A DNA stretch of 32,840 nucleotides from Actinomadura bangladeshensis (lineage in GTDB: Bacteria > Actinomycetota > Actinomycetes > Streptosporangiales > Streptosporangiaceae). This document shows positions 1 to 13,896 of this stretch, piece by piece. Location of the stretch: assembly GCF_004348335.1 (NCBI RefSeq), contig NZ_SMJW01000076.1, positions 1 through 32,840 of the forward strand, written 5' to 3'. Every line of letters starts with the position of its first letter. Position 1 is the first letter of the stretch. The notes beneath the pieces were generated by a model. The model did not search any database. It was not told the DNA's origin and worked only from the letters and a program-made list of their open reading frames with translations. A program made the translations under genes and the position numbers.

Positions 1-1594
1 GCATGGGGTCGTCCTCCCAGGTGGCGGGAAGCGGGAGGGGCACGTTGGGCGGCGCGGCGGCCGCCACCGCGACCGGCGCCGCGAGGGGGCCGGACGCGGG
101 CGCGACCAGGGCCGGGATCGGGTCGCGCGGGGTCATCGACGGGTCGAACTCCGGAAGGCCCGGGGCGTCCGGGACGTCCGGGATGACGGGGGAGGTCTTG
201 CCGTGCTTCGGCCCGAGCCACCCGCGCCGGCTCGGCAGCGTCAGCCCGCTGATCAGGCCGCCGACGAGGACGAGGACGGCGCCGAGGATCAGCCCCGAGG
301 AGGTCCCGGCGCGGAACGTCTCCAGTTCGGCGGCGCTCGCGCCCTCGTCCGGGACGTGGTGGACGAGGAGCCCGACGATGGCGATGCCGAACGCGCCGGA
401 CGCCTCCCGGATCACGTTGATGACGCCGCTCGCGACCCCGGCCCGCTTCTCCGGGACGGCCTTGAGCACGTACATCACCAGCGGCATGCCGAGGGCCGCG
501 CCGACGCCGACGAGCATGACCCCGGGCATCAGGTCGGCGTAGCCGTCGCCGACCTTGAGCATGGAGAACAGCACCATGCCGAGGCCCATCAGCGCCATGC
601 CGGCGCCGATCGCCGGGCGCGGGCCGATCTTGGCGGCCATCAGGAACGCCAGCGGGGTCAGCACGATGATCGCGATGGCCGGGGGCAGCATGACCAGCCC
701 CGCCTCCGACGGCGAGAAGCCCAGGAAGCGCTGCAGGAACGGCTGCGAGTAGAACATCATGCCGTTGAAGCCGATGCCGTACAGCATCTGCGACAGCAGC
801 CCGCCGGTGAACACCCGGTTGCGGAAGAACCGCAGGTCGATCATGGGGTCGGGGGCCCAGTTCTCCACCACGATGAAGCAGACCAGCGCGATCGCGCCGA
901 GGGCGAAGACGCTGAGCACGGACGGGTCGGACCAGCCGAGCTTGTTGCCGGCCTCCAGCCCGTAGATGAACGCGAACAGCATCGTCGCGGAGATCAGCAC
1001 GCCGGGCAGGTCGATGCGGGCGTGCTTGTTCTCGCCGGTCGGGGTGAGGACGAACAGGCCCAGCACGATCACCAGGATGCCGGGCACGATGTTGATCAGG
1101 AAGATCCAGCCCCAGTGCCAGTGCTCGACGATGAACCCGCCGATCGCGGGGCCGAGCGCGGTCGCGGCGGACGCGGCGCCGATGAAGGCGATGTTGCCGA
1201 TCGAGCGCTGCTTGTCGTTGCGTCCGACGGTGACCATCACCTGCGTGGCGGGCAGCACGAGCGCGGCCCCGGCGCCCTGCACGATCCGGGAGACGATCAG
1301 CACCTCGGAGGTCTCCGCGAGCCCGCAGACGGCGGACGCGGCCGTGAACACGACCATGCCGGTGGTGAAGGTGAGGCGGCAGCCGAAGACGTCGCTGAGC
1401 CGCCCGCCCGTGATCATCAGGCAGGAGAACATCAGGATGTAGCCGGTGGCGACCCAGTCCTTGGCCGAGGACGACATGTCGAGGTCGGCCATGATCGTGG
1501 GCAGCGCCGTGAAGACCACCGTGTTGTCCATGGTGGTCATGAACGCGCTGACGGCCACCACCGCCAGCGCCCATCGGTATCGGCCCCGGGTCAA
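1..1594 (-). CDS. DHA2-family MFS drug efflux transporter (3' end outside window)
   Basis: Proton-coupled efflux pump of the 14-helix EmrB/QacA type in the cytoplasmic membrane. The translation has the family's N-terminal signature: the DNTVV motif at residues 23-27, motif A (GRLSDVFGCR) near residues 64-73, and a motif C-like GPAIGG. Many hydrophobic helices follow, then a hydrophilic Pro/Ala-rich C-terminal tail that leaves the window. I chose a TTG start at 1594 because it gives the usual MTRGRYRWALA opening; no good Shine-Dalgarno sequence precedes it, and a downstream ATG at 1540 would cut into helix 1. The frame is closed upstream by a TAG. It is divergent from the polyketide synthase across about 290 bp, which suggests export of, or resistance to, its product. 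The substrate cannot be read from sequence. Confidence 0.88.
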   Translation of the reverse strand, partial: MTRGRYRWALAVVAVSAFMTTMDNTVVFTALPTIMADLDMSSSAKDWVATGYILMFSCLMITGGRLSDVFGCRLTFTTGMVVFTAASAVCGLAETSEVLIVSRIVQGAGAALVLPATQVMVTVGRNDKQRSIGNIAFIGAASAATALGPAIGGFIVEHWHWGWIFLINIVPGILVIVLGLFVLTPTGENKHARIDLPGVLISATMLFAFIYGLEAGNKLGWSDPSVLSVFALGAIALVCFIVVENWAPDPMIDLRFFRNRVFTGGLLSQMLYGIGFNGMMFYSQPFLQRFLGFSPSEAGLVMLPPAIAIIVLTPLAFLMAAKIGPRPAIGAGMALMGLGMVLFSMLKVGDGYADLMPGVMLVGVGAALGMPLVMYVLKAVPEKRAGVASGVINVIREASGAFGIAIVGLLVHHVPDEGASAAELETFRAGTSSGLILGAVLVLVGGLISGLTLPSRRGWLGPKHGKTSPVIPDVPDAPGLPEFDPSMTPRDPIPALVAPASGPLAAPVAVAAAAPPNVPLPLPATWEDDPM

Positions 1595-1665
1595 GAGTCC
1601 GTACGGCGAGGGTCCCGCACCGCCGGGAAATCCGCCGCTTCCCCCTAAAAGCAGTCGTCGCTATT

Positions 1666-1749
1666 GTTACTATTGGTTGGCGTCTCGTTACTCAGCCCTG
1701 ACTCTGTGCCGGGCTGCCTCAACTATCCCATCAGGCCACATTGGTTACT
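1666..1749. repeat. Three GTTACT direct repeats in the divergent promoter region
   Basis: GTTACT occurs at 1666-1671, 1687-1692 and 1744-1749 in the MFS/PKS intergenic region, which is AT-richer than its surroundings. The sites could be regulator half-sites or chance. They are listed because they lie next to a perfect inverted repeat. Confidence 0.3.
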
Positions 1750-1754
1750 CCCGA

Positions 1755-1778
1755 GTCTTGTCATCACCGTGACAAGAC
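1755..1778. promoter_or_regulatory. Perfect 9-bp inverted repeat, candidate operator between MFS and PKS genes
   Basis: The arms GTCTTGTCA and TGACAAGAC are separated by 6 nt. A second, overlapping palindrome (TCAC-C-GTGA, 1764-1772) sits in the centre. The element lies between the divergent efflux and polyketide synthase genes, as expected of a TetR- or MarR-type operator. No regulator gene adjoins it inside this window. Confidence 0.55.
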
Positions 1779-1886
1779 GTCGCTGAGAAAAGTGGTCTGG
1801 ATGCGCATCGTGAGCCGGTCAGCGTGGGACAAAGTGGTCCCTCCGCTTCGATGAACGATCCCGGTTTCATGGGGGGAACCCAGCGC

Positions 1887-8363
<6,477 letters not shown>

Positions 8364-8401
8364 GGGCCCCACCCCGAACCCGTCGTCCACGGAGGACACC
8401 C

Positions 8402-9736
8402 ATGGCCAACTCCGGCTCGTCCCACGCCCTGCTCGAGGCCGTACGCGGCGGCGCGAGCGGCCCCGAGCTGCAGGAGATCGACCTGCCGACCCGCTTCCGC
8501 GCCGCGCACACCCGCAAGGACGAGGTCGGCATCTTCGAGGGCCAGACCGACAAGGACGTGCGCCGCTCGCTGCACGTCGGCGAGGTCGAGATGCCCGAGC
8601 TCGCGCCCGACGAGTGCGTGGTCGCGGTGATGTCCGCCGCGATCAACTTCAACACCGTCTGGTCGGCGATCTTCGAGCCGGTGCCGACGTTCGCGTTCCT
8701 GGAGAAGTTCGGCCGGCAGGGCTGGTACGGGGCGCGGCACGACCTGCCGTACCACATCCTCGGCTCGGACGGCTCCGGCGTCGTCGTGCGGACCGGCGCC
8801 GGGGTGAAGCACTGGAAGGTCGGCGACAAGGTCGTCCTGTCCCCGTCCTACGTGGACGAGGAGGACCACGGCTCCTACGACGACGGCATGATGTCGGAGA
8901 CGCAGCTCGCCTGGGGCTTCGAGACCAACTTCGGCTCGCTCGGCGAGTACTGCATCGTCAAGGCGAACCAGCTGATCCGCAAGCCCGCCCACCTCACCTG
9001 GGAGGAGGCCGGCTCCAACACGCTGTGCGCCGCCACCGCCTACCGGATGCTCGTCGGGACGCACGGCGCCCGCATGAAGCAGGGCGACGTCGTGCTGATC
9101 TGGGGCGCGACCGGCGGGCTCGGCTCGTTCGCGACGCAGCTCGTCAAGAACGGCGGCGGCATCCCGGTCGGGGTCGTGTCGTCGGAGGAGAAGGCCGAGA
9201 TCGTCCGGTCGCAGGGCTGCGAGCACGTCATCAACCGCAACGAGCTGAACCTCGGCGAGCAGGGCCTGCGGCACCCGAAGGCCGGCCGGATGCTCGGCGA
9301 GGCCATCCGCGGCCTCGTCGGCGAGGACCCCGGCATCGTGTTCGAGTACCTCGGCCGCGAGACGTTCGGCGCGTCCGTCTACGTCGCCAAGCGCGGCGGC
9401 AAGATCGTCACGTGCGGCTCGTCCACCGGCTACAAGCACGAGTACGACAACCGGTTCCTGTGGATGCGGCTGAAGAGCATCATCGGCTCGCACGGCTTCA
9501 ACTACCACGAGGCCGTCGAGGTGAACCGGCTGTTCGGCCTCGGCATGATCCACCCGACGCTGTCGAAGGTGTTCCCGCTGGAGGAGGCCGGGGAGGCGAC
9601 CCGCGCCGTCCAGACCAACCAGCACATCGGCAAGGTCGCCGTCCTGTGCGGCGCCGAGAAGGAGGGCCAGGGCGTGGACGACCCGGCCCTGCGCGAGCGC
9701 ATCGGCGAGGAGAAGATGAACCTCTACCGCCGCTGA
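8402..9736 (+). CDS. ccr: Crotonyl-CoA carboxylase/reductase
   Basis: NADPH-dependent enoyl-CoA reductase of the MDR superfamily that reductively carboxylates crotonyl-CoA to ethylmalonyl-CoA, or longer enoyl-CoAs to alkylmalonyl-CoAs. It has 444 residues, a normal family length. The CO2-pocket residues known from structural work on the family are all present: Asn84 in the INFN motif, Phe173-Glu174 in WGFETN, and the His of GSHGFNYHE (364). A glycine-rich NADPH loop (GATGGLGS) lies in the middle. ATG 8402 has GGAGG at 8391-8395. It is co-directional with the polyketide synthase after a 38-nt gap and is followed by a terminator, so the two probably form one operon with CCR supplying the extender unit. 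A role in the ethylmalonyl-CoA pathway of central metabolism is possible but fits the context less well. Confidence 0.93.
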   Translation: MANSGSSHALLEAVRGGASGPELQEIDLPTRFRAAHTRKDEVGIFEGQTDKDVRRSLHVGEVEMPELAPDECVVAVMSAAINFNTVWSAIFEPVPTFAFLEKFGRQGWYGARHDLPYHILGSDGSGVVVRTGAGVKHWKVGDKVVLSPSYVDEEDHGSYDDGMMSETQLAWGFETNFGSLGEYCIVKANQLIRKPAHLTWEEAGSNTLCAATAYRMLVGTHGARMKQGDVVLIWGATGGLGSFATQLVKNGGGIPVGVVSSEEKAEIVRSQGCEHVINRNELNLGEQGLRHPKAGRMLGEAIRGLVGEDPGIVFEYLGRETFGASVYVAKRGGKIVTCGSSTGYKHEYDNRFLWMRLKSIIGSHGFNYHEAVEVNRLFGLGMIHPTLSKVFPLEEAGEATRAVQTNQHIGKVAVLCGAEKEGQGVDDPALRERIGEEKMNLYRR

Positions 9737-9750
9737 CGTACCCACCCGAG

Positions 9751-9779
9751 GGGACGGGCCCGATCACCGGGTCCGTCCC
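9751..9779 (+). terminator. Hairpin terminator after the PKS-CCR operon
   Basis: An 11-bp stem (9751-9761 with 9769-9779, one G-U pair) and a 7-nt loop lie 15 nt after the CCR stop codon. There is no T-run, as is usual in GC-rich actinomycetes. Confidence 0.65.
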
Positions 9780-9800
9780 TTCCGCATTCCTCCGGCGAGG

Positions 9801-9917
9801 TCACGACGGCGTGCCGAACTCCTCGGCGGCGCCCTGGTAGGCGCGGGCGGAGTTGTCGAACAGCACCTCGCGCTGCTCGGCGGGTAGCCGGCCGCCGAAT
9901 CGACCCGTGGCCGTGCG
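9801..9917 (-). pseudogene. 3' tail of a lost gene, possibly an amidohydrolase
   Basis: Directly after, and in the same frame as, the TGA of the beta-lactamase-like gene, 38 further codons read RTATGRFGGRLPAEQRE... and end ...EEFGTPS before a TGA at 9801-9803. The stretch has the character of a real C-terminus (amphipathic AEQREVLFDNSARAY) and recalls the end of amidohydrolase-2-type proteins. No body of such a gene exists upstream. I read it as the stub of a gene whose remainder was replaced at the 9918 junction. The family assignment is weak. Confidence 0.4.
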
Positions 9918-11138
9918 TCAGCCGCCGCCGTCGCCGGGTGCGGCCCCGGTAATGGCCTGCGTCTGCCGTCCGGTGATCTCCTGCAGCGGTATGTCGTCGT
10001 AGTTGCCGAGGATGACGCCGACCCACCCGCTGTCCGGATAGATGCTGTAGTAGGTGGAACTGCCGGGGTGGGGGCCTCCGCGTCCGAGCTCCCACTGGCC
10101 TTCGACGATGTGGGCTGTCGGGCTGTAGGTGGCGAACCCCGGGGAGCCTCGGAAGTTGGGGGCCTTGACCGAGGTGTACACGTCGGCCCAGGACGGGTCG
10201 AGCACGGTGCCGTCGTACAACGCTTCCGCGAACCGGACCATGTCCGGCGCGGTGACGAACCCGCCGTCCGGGACGAAGCTTCGGGCATTGTTCTGGCCCG
10301 CCATACCCGGGTAAGGGCTGCCCTTGTCCAGGTTGCGGACGGCGTCCACCCGGCTGCCGTCGGCCTGTTCCATGTACGAGTGCGCGATATGCGCGTCGGC
10401 CAGCCACTGCGGCCTGGTGTAGTACCCCGAGCCGGTCATGCCGCAGCGCTCGAAGATGTTCTTCTGCACGTAGTCCCAGAACGTCATGCCGGACACCGCC
10501 TCGACGATCTGCACGACGACTTCCGAACCCCAGCCGGGTTTCTGCGAACCCGCACCGGGGGCCGCGACCAGCGTGGCCTCTCGGGCGTACTGCTGGTCGT
10601 ACTCCCGCTGCTCTTCCTCGCTGTGGAAGATGCGCTGGTAGTCGCGCTCCGGAAAGGACAACCCCGAGGTGCCCACAAGCAGGTGATGGACGCGCACCTG
10701 CTCAGCGATCTCCTTGGCGAAACCGGTCAGGTGGGTGCCCACCGTGTCCCACAGCTTCACCTTTCCCCGCTGCGCCAACTGCACGATGGACAGGCTGACG
10801 AACGGCCCGCCGTACTGGTTGAACGCGACACCTTCATGGTTGCGGATCCCCTTCTCCTTGTCGGCCATGCCGTAACTGCGCGACAGCACCGTCCGGCCCC
10901 GGTGCGACAGCAGCACCACTCCGGAGAACCTGTCCTCCGCGGCGAGCCTCGCGATGTACCGGTCGTAGGCGCCGCCGGGACGGGTGTCCGGCGGGATCGG
11001 GCCGAGCTGTGCACCTCTCCCGGTTCGTGCCGTGGCCGCCCCGCCCAGCAGCGGTGTGGCCGCGCCGGCACCGGCCACCACGGCGGCGCCCCGCAACATC
11101 GAACGCCGGTCCCATGCCCCGTCACTCGCACTGGCCAT
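9918..11138 (-). CDS. Tat-exported beta-lactamase-fold protein lacking the catalytic SxxK motif
   Basis: Protein of 406 residues with a twin-arginine signal (DRRSMLRG, Arg11-Arg12) followed by an Ala/Gly-rich hydrophobic stretch, so it is likely exported folded. The body follows the class C beta-lactamase/serine hydrolase layout: a GVVLLSHRG strand, a GK-rich helix after the active-site position, an LLVGTSGL segment (usually LLTHTSGL), and a C-terminal HPG. Where active members have SxxK this protein reads YGGPF: Gly110 and Phe113 replace Ser and Lys. The YxN position is also unrecognisable (GWGSE). It therefore looks like a pseudoenzyme, perhaps binding peptidoglycan-like or ester ligands (inference). 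ATG 11138 has AGGAG just upstream. A GCGTAT...ATACGC inverted repeat lies about 105 bp upstream. Confidence 0.75.
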   Translation of the reverse strand: MASASDGAWDRRSMLRGAAVVAGAGAATPLLGGAATARTGRGAQLGPIPPDTRPGGAYDRYIARLAAEDRFSGVVLLSHRGRTVLSRSYGMADKEKGIRNHEGVAFNQYGGPFVSLSIVQLAQRGKVKLWDTVGTHLTGFAKEIAEQVRVHHLLVGTSGLSFPERDYQRIFHSEEEQREYDQQYAREATLVAAPGAGSQKPGWGSEVVVQIVEAVSGMTFWDYVQKNIFERCGMTGSGYYTRPQWLADAHIAHSYMEQADGSRVDAVRNLDKGSPYPGMAGQNNARSFVPDGGFVTAPDMVRFAEALYDGTVLDPSWADVYTSVKAPNFRGSPGFATYSPTAHIVEGQWELGRGGPHPGSSTYYSIYPDSGWVGVILGNYDDIPLQEITGRQTQAITGAAPGDGGG

Positions 11139-11243
11139 GTCCGTCTCCTTCCAGTCCCGATGGACTCCGAAGCCGGGGCACCGGGCCTTCGCCCGCGCCG
11201 CTGTGGTCCGAGCCTTCATCGAAAACTGGAGACTGTTGCGGTG

Positions 11244-11265
11244 GCGTATGCGATTTTCGATACGC
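11244..11265. promoter_or_regulatory. GCGTAT-N10-ATACGC inverted repeat, candidate operator
   Basis: The 6-bp arms at 11244-11249 and 11260-11265 enclose an AT-rich centre, upstream of the beta-lactamase-like gene on the minus strand. The size and symmetry are like TetR-family operators. No cognate regulator is adjacent. Confidence 0.4.
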
Positions 11266-11300
11266 CCGCGATACACCCGACCGCCGGCACCCCGTCCCGT

Positions 11301-11350
11301 GCGTCGGGTCAGCCCAGGGACGAGACGAAGCCGAGGGCGATGACCGTCAG
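11301..11350. repeat. 50-bp direct repeat, copy 1
   Basis: Matches 12541-12590 with five differences. On the minus strand it encodes the tail LTVIALGFVSSLG followed by TGA, a C-terminus without a gene body. It begins at the stop codon of the DUF5602-like gene. Confidence 0.8.
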
Positions 11351-12366
11351 CCCGCCGTCCTGTAGACGAACCCCTCAAGCGAGGTCACTGTCTCGGCGCG
11401 GTTGTAGCGGTGCCGCATGCAGTACCGCGTGGGGTACCAGCCCGAACGCTCATACGCCTGCGGCAGCTTGATCGGCACGCAGTGATCATCAATGGTGCCG
11501 TTGCGCAGCCCGTTGTACTGCGCGAGGTTCACCATCGGCTCGTAGAAGGTGACCTTGCCGTTCCAGATGCCGTAGATGAACGAGGACGTGAATCTTCCCC
11601 CATGGAATTCGGGGGCGGTCGTGTCGACAAGGTGGTTGCCCATTCCGGGCTCAACGGCGTCGGTGTCCTCGTAGTCGGGGTGCCGGTATTTCGCGGCCGG
11701 GAGGATCTTGCCCTTGGGGTAGTCCTCGCAGTTGGTGAGCTGCGGGCACGGTCCGGGGCGGATCGCCAGCCGCTCCGCTTCGGGATTCATGTAGAAGTGG
11801 ACGTCGAAATGCGGTACGTCCCAAATGTGGGCAGGCATGTGCCCCATCGGATTCCAGTTGGCCAGGACGTAGGTGAACGGCGAGTCGACCCTCTTCGTGA
11901 ACTTCGGGCTCAACCGGAGGGATCTCTCATGCCCGCCCGTGCATTCACGGTGCTGGTCGACGGTGCCGTCGCTGTTCTTGTCATAGCACCAGATCCCGCT
12001 CGTGGGCGGCTCGTACGGAAGACCGTCGTAGGTGCCGTCCTTGGCGAGGAGCCCGATGACCAGCGGGGTCTTCCCCTTTGTTTGAGAGAACGCGGTGAGC
12101 CTCCCGTTTCCGAGGGGCGCGCTCTGCCCGTACTGGGCGCACGGCCCGGGATAGGAGAGGGAACGGGCGAGCAGCTTGCCGACGGCCCGCTTCGCCACCT
12201 GCACGGTCTTCTCGGTATGCGGGGCGCTCTTCGGAACCGCGCAGACCGTGACAGCCGAGTCGGCGGCCCCCATGGCGGGTTCCGCGCCGAGTGCGACCGG
12301 AAATCCCGCGAGCAACAGAAGCCCGGTCGCGCTCCGCGCGACCATCTGCCGACTCCAGAAAGACAT
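11347..12366 (-). CDS. Secreted protein with DUF5602/TTHB210-like features
   Basis: Protein of 339 residues with a Sec-type signal peptide (basic start, then GLLLLAGFPVALG and an AxA-like site) and several Cys residues in the mature part. The central segment WNPMGHMPAHIWDVPHFDVH is typical of the DUF5602/TTHB210-like domain, whose function is poorly understood; the clustered His and Asp suggest metal binding (inference). I chose ATG 12366 over the upstream 12411 start because it leaves a clean signal peptide and has a G-rich stretch before it. It is bracketed by 50-bp direct repeats and may have been inserted as a unit. No operon partner is evident. Confidence 0.6.
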   Translation of the reverse strand: MSFWSRQMVARSATGLLLLAGFPVALGAEPAMGAADSAVTVCAVPKSAPHTEKTVQVAKRAVGKLLARSLSYPGPCAQYGQSAPLGNGRLTAFSQTKGKTPLVIGLLAKDGTYDGLPYEPPTSGIWCYDKNSDGTVDQHRECTGGHERSLRLSPKFTKRVDSPFTYVLANWNPMGHMPAHIWDVPHFDVHFYMNPEAERLAIRPGPCPQLTNCEDYPKGKILPAAKYRHPDYEDTDAVEPGMGNHLVDTTAPEFHGGRFTSSFIYGIWNGKVTFYEPMVNLAQYNGLRNGTIDDHCVPIKLPQAYERSGWYPTRYCMRHRYNRAETVTSLEGFVYRTAG

Positions 12367-12540
12367 ACCCGCCCCCGGTGATCGCCATGGAAAAACGTCA
12401 GCCGCAGCCAAGAATGAGAAGGGCTGATCATCCTGTCAAGCGCACTGGCGGGGACAAGACCCTGCCGTCGAAAGACCTTTACCCGAGCCGGGCGAAGGCT
12501 GGACGGCTTCACCTTGTTGCAGCCGACTGCCGAACACCGC

Positions 12541-12590
12541 GCGCCGGGTCAGCCCAGGGACGAGACGAAGGCGAGGGTGATGACTGCCAG
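12541..12590. repeat. 50-bp direct repeat, copy 2
   Basis: Counterpart of 11301-11350 in the same orientation, 1240 bp away. On the minus strand it is the genuine 3' end of the membrane-protein fragment at 12549-12750 (tail LAVITLAFVSSLG plus stop). Confidence 0.8.
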
Positions 12591-12750
12591 GGCGCCGATG
12601 CCGAACTGGGCCGCCGAACGGCGGATGGGGCGGGGACCGGTGGAGAGGATCGCGAGCCCGAGGGGGACGAGTGCGATGCACAGGCCCGCCGTGGCGACGA
12701 TTGACAGCGGTGTCGTGCCCTTCACGACCCCGAGCGGCAGGACGCGGACC
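12549..12750 (-). pseudogene. C-terminal fragment of an integral membrane protein
   Basis: The minus-strand frame encodes two hydrophobic helices (SIVATAGLCIALVPLGLAIL and FGIGALAVITLAFV) separated by a short Arg/Pro-rich loop, ending in FVSSLG. Upstream of about 12750 the frame becomes antisense to the kinase fossil, so the 5' part is missing. The family is not recognised. The last 50 bp are duplicated at 11301-11350. Confidence 0.5.
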
Positions 12751-12794
12751 TCCCCGGCGGATCGGCCCCAGACCGGCCCCCACCCGCTGCCGGG

Positions 12795-12945
12795 CCACGG
12801 TGGACGTCTCGGCACGCGAGGTGAGCATCCACGTGGTCGACGGCGGCACGGGCCTCCCGCCCCTGAGACCGGCGCCCGGCGGGCACGGGCTGGTCGGGAT
12901 GCGCGAACGCGTCGCGATGTACGGCGGGTCCTTCAGCTCCGCGCC
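12795..12945 (+). pseudogene. Fossil of a NarL-type sensor histidine kinase (C-terminal ATPase part)
   Basis: The plus-strand frame reads TVDVSAREVSIHVVDGGTG, then GGHGLVGMRERVAMYGG. These are the end of the HATPase_c domain: the G1-box VDDGxG (here VDGGTG) and the G2-box GGHGLxGMRER typical of NarL/DesK-class kinases. No dimerisation domain or N-box lies upstream and the reading frame is lost soon after. It is joined to a response-regulator fragment, as expected of a decayed two-gene kinase-regulator operon. Confidence 0.75.
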
Positions 12946-13086
12946 CTCATCGAGACCACCTCCGACCTCACGGTGGTCGGCGAGGCCGCCACCGGGGCCG
13001 AGGCCGCCTGCTCACCAGACTCGGCGCCGCGACCGCGCCCAACTTGTGATCACGCCTACGAATCCGGCCTCATCACCACCCGCTGA
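12940..13086 (+). pseudogene. Fossil of a NarL/LuxR-type response regulator with internal deletion and frameshift
   Basis: The start of a receiver domain (LRALIETTSDLTVVGEAATG) is followed directly by scraps of the LuxR-type DNA-binding end in other frames: LLTRLG, RDRAQLVIT, then AYESGLITTR with a stop at 13084-13086. The phosphoacceptor region and most of the helix-turn-helix are gone. A one-base loss near 13055 separates the last two scraps. Confidence 0.7.
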
Positions 13087-13196
13087 TGTCAGGCGGCGTC
13101 GGTGGACTCCACCTTCAGCCTTGCGCCGAGGGTGTGGCGTCGAGTTCGTTCCTACGCACTGAGATGCCACCCCCGCTTGTCCGGTGCCGGAAATGG

Positions 13197-13230
13197 GAAC
13201 GCCCGCCGGTGCGTCCACCGGCGGGCGTTC
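13197..13230 (-). terminator. Strong hairpin terminator of the sortase operon
   Basis: A perfect 13-bp stem (GAACGCCCGCCGG with CCGGCGGGCGTTC) and 8-nt loop begin 14 nt after the sortase stop codon on the minus strand. Confidence 0.8.
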
Positions 13231-13243
13231 TTCGTACTTCGGG

Positions 13244-13894
13244 TCAGGAACCGATCAGCTTGGCGTAGACGATCAGGTTGTCCTTGTAGTGGCCGATCTT
13301 CGGGTCGAAGGCGCCGCCGCACGTCACCAGCCGCAGGGACGCGTGGTCGAGCGCCTCACCGAACACCTTCTTGTGCGGGAAGGCGTCCTTGTCGACCCGC
13401 TGCGCCTGCTGGACGGCGAACGTCGCGACGGACCCGTCCTTGCGGGCCACCGCGATCTTGTCGCCGGGCTTCAGGTCCTTCAGCCGGTAGAACACCGCGG
13501 GCTTGCCGTTGGCGTCGACGTGGCCGAGGATCACCGACGGGCCGACCTCGCCCGGAGTGACGCCCTCGTCGTACCAGCCGGCCAGGTTCGGCTTGCTGAG
13601 CGGCGGCTCCTCGACGCGGCCGTCGGGCAGCAGCCCGACCGCGCCGACCGGAGCCGACACGCCGATCCGCGGGATGGCGATCTTCGTCGGCGGCGACTGC
13701 GACAGCGGATGGACGTTCGACGCGGGCGCGGTCGCGCCGGACGTCTCCGTCGCGGCGGGCGTCGGCGCGCCGGAGGCGGCGGCGGTCCCGCCGTCGTCCC
13801 CGCCGCAGCCGCCGAGCAGAAGTCCGATGAGCAGCGCACCGGCCGCCGCGCTCGCGGCGCGGCGACCGGCGGCGGATGCGGGAAGTTCCGGCAA
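13244..13894 (-). CDS. Class F sortase, predicted lipoprotein
   Basis: Extracytoplasmic transpeptidase of 216 residues. The N-terminus has a basic patch, a hydrophobic helix and a lipobox (LLGGC, Cys30), then a low-complexity Ala/Thr/Pro linker. The catalytic domain has the sortase His (LGHVD, His125) and Cys (VTCGG, Cys192). The downstream motif reads GHYKDN, placing Lys204 where many class F sortases have Arg. The start is TTG 13894, only 2 nt after the stop of the upstream surface-protein gene, implying translational coupling. The partner protein ends in a class-F-style sorting region, so the pair probably forms a dedicated anchor-substrate unit. A strong terminator follows. Confidence 0.87.
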   Translation of the reverse strand: MPELPASAAGRRAASAAAGALLIGLLLGGCGGDDGGTAAASGAPTPAATETSGATAPASNVHPLSQSPPTKIAIPRIGVSAPVGAVGLLPDGRVEEPPLSKPNLAGWYDEGVTPGEVGPSVILGHVDANGKPAVFYRLKDLKPGDKIAVARKDGSVATFAVQQAQRVDKDAFPHKKVFGEALDHASLRLVTCGGAFDPKIGHYKDNLIVYAKLIGS

Positions 13895-13896
13895 CG

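Noticed and set aside
203..1648. A 481-codon plus-strand open frame
   Set aside because: Antisense to the MFS transporter; its composition (His/Asp/Arg-rich) is a by-product of codon bias.
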